Assembly (NCBI RefSeq): GCF_024586455.1
Contig: NC_065919.1
Coordinates: 17,106,017-17,170,016, forward strand
DNA from: Bactrocera neohumeralis
Lineage: Eukaryota > Arthropoda > Insecta > Diptera > Tephritidae
Reading direction: 5' to 3'
DNA: 64,000 nucleotides
Every line of letters starts with the position of its first letter. The first letter of the stretch is position 1. Position numbers and translations under genes: made by a program. Shown piece after piece: positions 58,244 through 64,000 of the stretch. The notes under the pieces were generated by a model that worked only from the letters and a program-made list of their open reading frames with translations, did not search any database and had not been told where the DNA came from.

Positions 58244-58530
58244 TTTAAGTCACGTCGAAGAGAGATGGAGACAGAAGTTTGCAGAACTAGAATAATTCTA
58301 CAAAACCAAAAGATTTGTACTCTAACCAGCCAATCTAAACTTGGCGAGAAGAGAGAGAGCGTATCTATTGCAATATTAATGTGATATAATTTTTTTATAA
58401 TTCTTAAGTCAGGTCGAAGAGAGCAAGAGACAATAGGGTCTAAAAAATCGAATGTCTTCTACTCTAACGAACCAAGCATACCTTGACCACTTGGATCCGA
58501 AAAGAGAGAAGTAACTGCTGACTTAATTAA
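58244..58530. repeat. Two tandem units of about 163 bp
   Basis: TTTTTAAGTCACGTCGAAGA near 58242 recurs as TTCTTAAGTCAGGTCGAAGA near 58403. TACTCTAACCAGCCAA and TACTCTAACGAACCAA, and GAGAAGAGAGA and GAAAAGAGAGA, also recur at the same offset. Diverged duplication. Confidence 0.6.
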
Positions 58531-58549
58531 GTCGTTAAAGCTGTTAGTT

Positions 58550-59600
58550 TTTCTATCGCCAATTAATTATAACAGTATCCTAATTTTATACTAGTTATGT
58601 GTTCGATTCGCTACTCTACAAGTTTTGGCATAATCGTTGCAGAGCTTGATTTTGTATCGCTATTTAATTATACAGTCTCTTAATTTTACACGAGTTATTT
58701 GTACTCAGCAAAATTAATTTAATAAGGTTGCTTTAGCTACTTGCTTTTACATCACTAATTAACTATACCAATCTTTTAATTGTATACCAGTTATTTCTTC
58801 GATTCGTTACTATCCAATTTTTGGTATATTTGCGCTTCGGTAGCTAAAGTAATTTAATCAGTCTCTTAACTTTATGCGAGTTATTTGTTCTTTTCGCTAT
58901 TCTTCAAGTTTTGATATAATCACCAAAATCCCAAAGTTTTGGTATAAATACTTGCTTTTCTATCACTATTTATTTATACCAGTCTTTTAATTTTATACCA
59001 GTTATTTGTTCGATTCGAATCTCTCATAGTTTTGCAATAGCAGCAATGTTGACCCTGTTAAGACATGTCAACTCTTTGCTTTTCTATTACTATTTAACTA
59101 TACCAGTCTCTTCATTTTATACGAGTTAACTTTTCGAATCGTCATTCCATGGTATAATCGCAGCACAACTGACCCAATTAAGACGTTTTAGTTGTTTGAC
59201 GCTATTTAATTATACAAGTCTCTTAGTTTTATACCAGTTATTTTCTGGATTCGCTACTCTTTAAGTCTTAATATAATCTCAGAAGAACCTGCCTTTCTAT
59301 CACTATTAAATTGCAGCAGTCTCTTAATTTTATATCAGCTGTTTGTTCGATTCGCTACCCTCCAATTTTTGACGTAACTGAATCAAAATTTAGCTAATGA
59401 AAGCGTTTGAAATGTTCGCCTTCCTATCGCTATTTAATTATACCAGTCTCTTAATTTTATACTAGTTATTTGTTCGATTCGCCACTCCTTAAGTTTTGTT
59501 ATAATCTTAAAAAACCTACTATTTAATTATACCAGTCTCTTATACCAGTTATTTGTTCGATTTACTACTCTCCAAATTTTGGTATAATCGCCGCAAAACT
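58550..59600. repeat. Degenerate tandem repeat, ten units of about 90-125 bp
   Basis: The core TATACCAGTCTCTTAATTTT followed by ATACCAGTTATTTGTTCGAT and TCGCTACTCT recurs with starts near 58573, 58673, 58768, 58859, 58979, 59103, 59214, 59317, 59443 and 59532. Each unit usually also has GTTTTGGTATAATC and CTTTCTATC-x-CTATTTAATTA. Units differ by substitutions and indels, so this is an old array. No coding capacity. Confidence 0.85.
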
Positions 59601-60600
59601 GGCAACACGCATACCTTTAAGCAAAATTAAATCAATTCGGTTCATATTGCCACCGGAAATATTTTATGTGTTGAAAAATAATCTCTTGAAGAAAATAAAC
59701 TTAATTAGTTGCATTTTTTAGATTTAAAGTCAGCCATGCATAGTTGACACGTTTCACCAACCCATTCACGTAGAAAAATGTTAAGCTCACATATTTGTGG
59801 TCCGTGGCTCATCCCAAAATGGTTGAATATTTCGAAATATGCCATCGAGTGGCTGCTACAAAATTCCCTCTAATTAAATTCCAATGAAAATTGTGCAGTG
59901 ACAACTTAATCGTAACTAACTAACTTTAAAATTAATTCACACACACGCCCTCGTGCATGTATGTGTGTATATATGTATATGTGTCGTTGAAATTCCAGTA
60001 TATTGATAATGAACTTTTGAACTGTGACAATATTCGGGCGAAAACTGTCAAAATTACCATTCAATAAACGCGGAATGTGTTGCACGTGTCGCTAAAAGCA
60101 AAGTTTAACAAAAGGTTAAATGCCTGGCGTTGCACACATATTACTCGCATACACCAGACATGGGAAAGTGTTCGATACAACGGCACACATCCATATATAT
60201 ATGTTACTTGGGTATACCATGTTTCAGACATTTGCGCGTAGTTATCTAAAAATTTCCTTATGAGTAAGCGAATGAGCGGCAACATTTTGCCATAAGTGCA
60301 ATTAACGGGGTTTGTGCGCACTTTAACGGTGAAAATAGCTGATGCCTAAAGAAGAAAAAAGGAAAACACGAAATATTAAAAAAGATTTAAGGCAAGCAAG
60401 GGGTTTAAACTTAAGGGTTTCTAGGACATACTTAACTATATTCTCAAACCGGCGCACGCAACTGACTGGCGGAGGGTTAAGTAGAGAGTTATAGAAAAAC
60501 ATGTTTTCTTAATGCCAAAATAATAAAAATTTCAAAGAAAGTTATTCAGCTGGTAGAGTACAACTTCGATCAATAACATCGCAAGGCAAAATCAAAAACT
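59601..60600. other. Non-coding stretch, no gene seen
   Basis: AT-rich with a TG/TATG tract at 59955-59985. No gene recognised. Confidence 0.35.
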
Positions 60601-60739
60601 TACGTTAGAGTAAGTTCGATAGTTGATCCGGACTTGGTCCAAGTGATACAGTCCGTTGTGCTGCCATAAAAGCAGAACTACTGTATGCGATCTTACAAGT
60701 CAACAAAGAACCTTCTGCTCAAAACAAATTCGCTCAGGC

Positions 60740-61915
60740 GTACACTTTCTATTCACACTAGTGTAGTGGCATATGGAAAATTATGAGTCCCCGCGTGTTT
60801 GAGCCTTAACCTCGCAAACGCGAGACAATCAAGAACAAAGTGTTGATATGTTTTCACCTCGTTTTCTTACGCGTAGCTACTGCAGCTGGAGTCCTCTAAA
60901 ATTTCCAACGTTACAATGACCAGTTAAAGCTCCCACTACGAGAGAGCGCCTGGGCTTACTGAAGGTAAAGAAATCACTGGATCTCTTACCATTTATCTTG
61001 GGCCAAAGGGTTCATGAAACAGTCCATAGACCAATGGTGGCTCAGTACTGACCAAGCTTCCGCTACGCCCAGCTATCCAGTATTAGAAAACACGAGGTGA
61101 AGGAGCACCGAAACGTTCCTATTCTACTGATACCTACCAAGCAAGCTCATCAAATTTGCAGTAACCTGCAATTCCGGTATTGGCTGGTAACCATACTAGT
61201 TTTATTAAAAAGTGACTCGATGCCATTGATAACGAGATTAGGCATTCCTTAACTAGCCCTTAAGATGCTGTCAGTGAGCTCAAGGCTGGTACCGGCGCCT
61301 TGCAGCAACCTTGGGTTGAAGAACACTGCAATACCTACGTAGTCTGAAAATGATGTTTAAAGAGAATTTCTGGCAACACTCCACCAACATTTCGCCAAGC
61401 TTTGACTCATTCGTAAAGAAGCCCACTGCGCTAATCCGACTTCTACTCTGACACAACTCCCTCGAAGGTATTATGTGGACGGAGAAAATGCCGTCAGGGT
61501 TTGCTTCGGCAACTCTATGGTTCAAAAGAATAAAGTAAAAGCGTATGAAAATTTCCGAATGATCTGACATGTGTTCATTTAGAAACCCAGGTGCTATAGG
61601 TTTGATAGCAATTCCATACACCTTCCGGCGGTATCTTTTGATGTGGTACCATGATTGGGGTGGACTTTAGTGCACCACACATGCTGATGAGCTCCGCCTG
61701 TGGAATGCTCTCTAGCTTCTTTGCAAGTGTGGTATTTTTTAAGATGATCATTATTTGGTTCCCATGACAGCTTCCTATCAAGGACGAGCCCCAGATACTT
61801 GACCGTATCTGCAGGCTGCAGGCGGATGCTTTCTTTCCGCGGTAGGAGTGCCTTCGAGATCTTGCATCTTGTTAAACGGCAGAAGATCCTTGATTTAATT
61901 GGCAAAATTTTTGTC
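60740..61915 (-). pseudogene. Non-LTR element: RT end, RNase H remnant, zinc knuckle
   Basis: Minus strand: RIFCRLTRCKISKALLPRKE, then ADTVKYLGLVLDRKLSWEPN (thumb), VGFFTNESKLGEML, KFSLNIIFRLRRYCSVLQ and PKVAA (RNase H). TDGSK has become TNESK, so the first catalytic Asp is lost. About 500 bp further on, HFVLDCLAFARLRLKHAG is the knuckle end. Frameshifts and stops are frequent. Related to the element at 32.7-33.6 kb. Confidence 0.65.
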
Positions 61916-63600
61916 TTGCATTTTGCCTAGTAAAAATGTGTTCAAACCAAAAGATGTTAGGCATTGCGAGTATATGCTACAATAGGAGCTTTAATAAGTA
62001 CCTTGTAAATAATGTAAATCTTAAGGCGAAAAAACAGACACCTTTCGAATAAACGTTCTAACACGCCCCTAACGTTTCCCTCATTCAAAATAACTGGTTT
62101 GCTGAGACTGCCTCTTTTCACACATCTCCTCACTAAATGTGCTTGTAACTCCTCTGCAGTAGAAATGTTTAACAAATGAGTTCATAAGCTAAAGTGTTGA
62201 CCGTCCTTAATGTACCTAAGTGTGCCATTAACGGTTAGTTTGGCCCAACTTGGCTGAACATATGTGAATACTGAAGAGGCAGCTGATTATCCAAATAATA
62301 AATGCCCAGACAAAATGGCAAAAACATAAAAAGGAAAAAACAAAAAAAAAAAAAACAAAGGCGTAAGGTAGGGAATAGAACGAGGTTGCAAAGTATAAAT
62401 AGACTAAGAAGCTGGAAGGAAGTTCAACTCCTTCAAACTACACAATATAAACACTTGTTTTGTGGTCTAAGTGCCATGCTGTCATGTCACAAGTTACGTT
62501 ACACGATAACCCATAAGGTAGCGATAAGTAAGCGCTGAAAGTATTTTATACCCGGCGCATAACAAAAGAAGAGGCGTTAGAACAAAAGGCGTTAGAACAA
62601 AAAACAAAAAGGATAGATGATTTGATAGTTTGCTGGACGGTCGAAACTATGAAATTCTCGACCGAAGTGGCATAGCGCTCTGACGGCAGATATAACTTAA
62701 CTAATTCGCTAAGAAACATTATCCCAAAAAATTGTAGCAGAAGGAATTCCTCATAAATTTCTAGAAATTCCTCATAAAGTCCTAACAATAGTAGCCGAAA
62801 GAATTCTTCATAAATTCCTAGACCGATGATCGGGCGGATGGAGAGGCAGATGGCTTAACCAGGGCATCGAGTTATTCTCGTCACGAAGGTTTATAAATGT
62901 CTTATAAGCGGATAGTTGGGTGGAAGAATGCATAGGTCGATAAACTAATAAATTATAAATCAAGATTTTAAGAGGAGTCCAAATACATATATTCAGATAT
63001 ACTATAAATGAATATTGGAGGGACGGGCCGAAGTACAGAGGAGTACATGGGCAGACGGAGCACAGCGATATGAATCTGTTACACTTTTTAACGACGTACT
63101 GCCTGACAGTTGGGCAGATGAACTTATAATGCATGGATGGATAACTCAGCAGCCTGAACAAGCAATCAAACAGTGGAATAAGGCTCGAACTTTGTTTTCT
63201 TCACAAGTGTAGATAGATGGATTGCTGGACGGATGTTCACAAAATTACTTTAAAAGGTTGAAACGGACGCTTTGAGAGATGGACAGATAAACCAAAGTCC
63301 AACATCTACGGACGGAGAGAAAGAAAATTACTTATCGACAGCTTGATAGATGAATGTATAAACAAAGGGACGCACGGCAGAAATAAACCCCAGACAATAC
63401 ATCTCTTTAATATATTTATGGGTAGGTAAGCTCAAGTAGGGATATACCTTATGTGTATGTTTTAAATATATGGATAGAAAGAGGAGGAACAGACAGAAAC
63501 CTCAATCAATGCATCCTATCATTTAGGATGCAGAAATTGAACCAAGATAAGAGATTGTAACTTAGCAGGCAGATATTCCTGCGCAAAGCCCATTGTGCTC
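61916..63600. other. Unrecognised stretch with GATG/GACGG-rich degenerate repeats
   Basis: From about 62600 to 63480 short phrases recur irregularly: GATAGATGGATTGCTGGACGG, GATTTGATAGTTTGCTGGACGG, GGATGGAGAGGCAGATGG, GAGAGATGGACAGAT. A 55-bp duplication is visible at 62733-62764 and 62787-62820 (GAATTCCTCATAAATTTCTAGA and its variant). No gene recognised. Confidence 0.4.
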
Positions 63601-63675
63601 GGGTATAAAAAGGGCAACGAAAAGTAAGCACAACACAGGCATTGAAGCATTTAATAAGTCAACAGTTCGTGTTGA
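63601..63675 (+). promoter_or_regulatory. Candidate core promoter at the right edge
   Basis: GGGTATAAAAAGGGC has a consensus TATA box at 63604-63611. About 30-37 bp downstream is ACAGGCATTGAAG, a possible start, and AGTTCGTG at 63664-63671 is similar to a downstream promoter element. Splice-acceptor-like TTTTAG and CATCTTACAG near 63947 and 63996 follow. This may be the first exon of a gene coded beyond the window; not testable here. Confidence 0.35.
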
Positions 63676-64000
63676 AGGGAAGCTGGTCTAGCTGGCCGAC
63701 AGCTGTCGGCTAATGGCCGGAAGGTGCGTCTGCTGCAACTTACATGCACGCACACATGCAAACATACACAGTAAATAATCTATAGTCATATGTGATTGCC
63801 ATCGGCGCAAATGTATATAATGCCTTGCTCGTGTATATGGGTGTAACCGAAGGGGATGTGCCGAAATATGCCGTCCCATATCTAACAAGCCAATTCGCTT
63901 GTTTGTGAGCGTGTATCTTTATGCTGTCTGTTTTCATTGTATTTTAGTTCAGTTGGTTTAAGAGCGGCTCGACAGGTTTCGGCTTTCATCTTACAGGCAA

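Noticed and set aside
1..64000. tRNA, rRNA genes, CRISPR arrays, bacterial operons or viral genomes
   Set aside because: I saw no sequence pattern for any of these in either strand; the tandem arrays have no CRISPR-like unique spacers.

Overview
The window looks like a stretch of a higher-fly (Diptera, Schizophora) nuclear genome, most plausibly a tephritid fruit fly. Three things point there: an insect odorant receptor gene of the Or67a/Or85 type with short dipteran introns, many mariner and non-LTR retroelement fossils, and interspersed repeats of a kind I associate with tephritid genomes. The last point is recollection and was not checked by a search. Nothing bacterial or viral is seen.

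The only convincing host protein gene is on the minus strand at 5870-3412. I assembled three exons (5870-5035, 4967-4766, 3567-3412) that join in frame into about 398 residues ending at the conserved receptor C-terminal motif. The short last exon expected after it was not found. A decayed mariner of about 1.1 kb lies in intron 2, in the same orientation as the gene, and a retroelement fragment lies just downstream. A possible core promoter with a TATA box near 63604 may belong to a gene that starts beyond the right edge.

Most recognisable sequence is transposon debris. It includes mariner-type transposases from several subfamilies (3.6-4.7, 8.9-9.2, 11.7-11.9, 14.4-14.9, 19.5-20.6, 21.8-22.6, 27.1-27.3, 33.9-34.3, 36.0-36.8, 40.5-40.7, 50.2-51.1, 52.3-52.4 and 54.0-54.4 kb), a hAT remnant (15.2-15.7 kb), and two broad kinds of non-LTR retroelement. 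One kind carries RNase H and a C-terminal zinc knuckle (2.1-3.0, 17.4-18.6, 18.9-19.2, 28.6-29.0, 32.7-33.6, 41.7-42.3, 43.7-45.2, 46.8-47.0, 48.2-48.8, 56.5-56.8 and 60.7-61.9 kb). The other is RTE/CR1-like (6.1-7.2, 9.2-9.4, 10.6-11.6, 40.9-41.4 and 53.5-54.0 kb). There are two MITE-like elements with recognisable ends: one with TTAA duplications (298-1019) and one with TA duplications and a very AT-rich interior (38070-39178). A 102-bp SINE-like element has a perfect 14-bp target duplication (29020-29121).

Tandem repeats are prominent: about 0.93 kb of a TATCTC/TATCTT hexamer (25944-26880), a 154-bp repeat (30.7-31.45 kb), a degenerate repeat of about 90-125 bp with ten units (58.55-59.6 kb) and a 34-bp triplication (18758-18859). 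The remainder is AT-rich non-coding sequence in which I see no gene. I did not find a convincing new multi-gene system; the items most worth following are the receptor gene with its transposon-loaded intron and missing last exon, the hexamer array, and the elements with clean insertion hallmarks.
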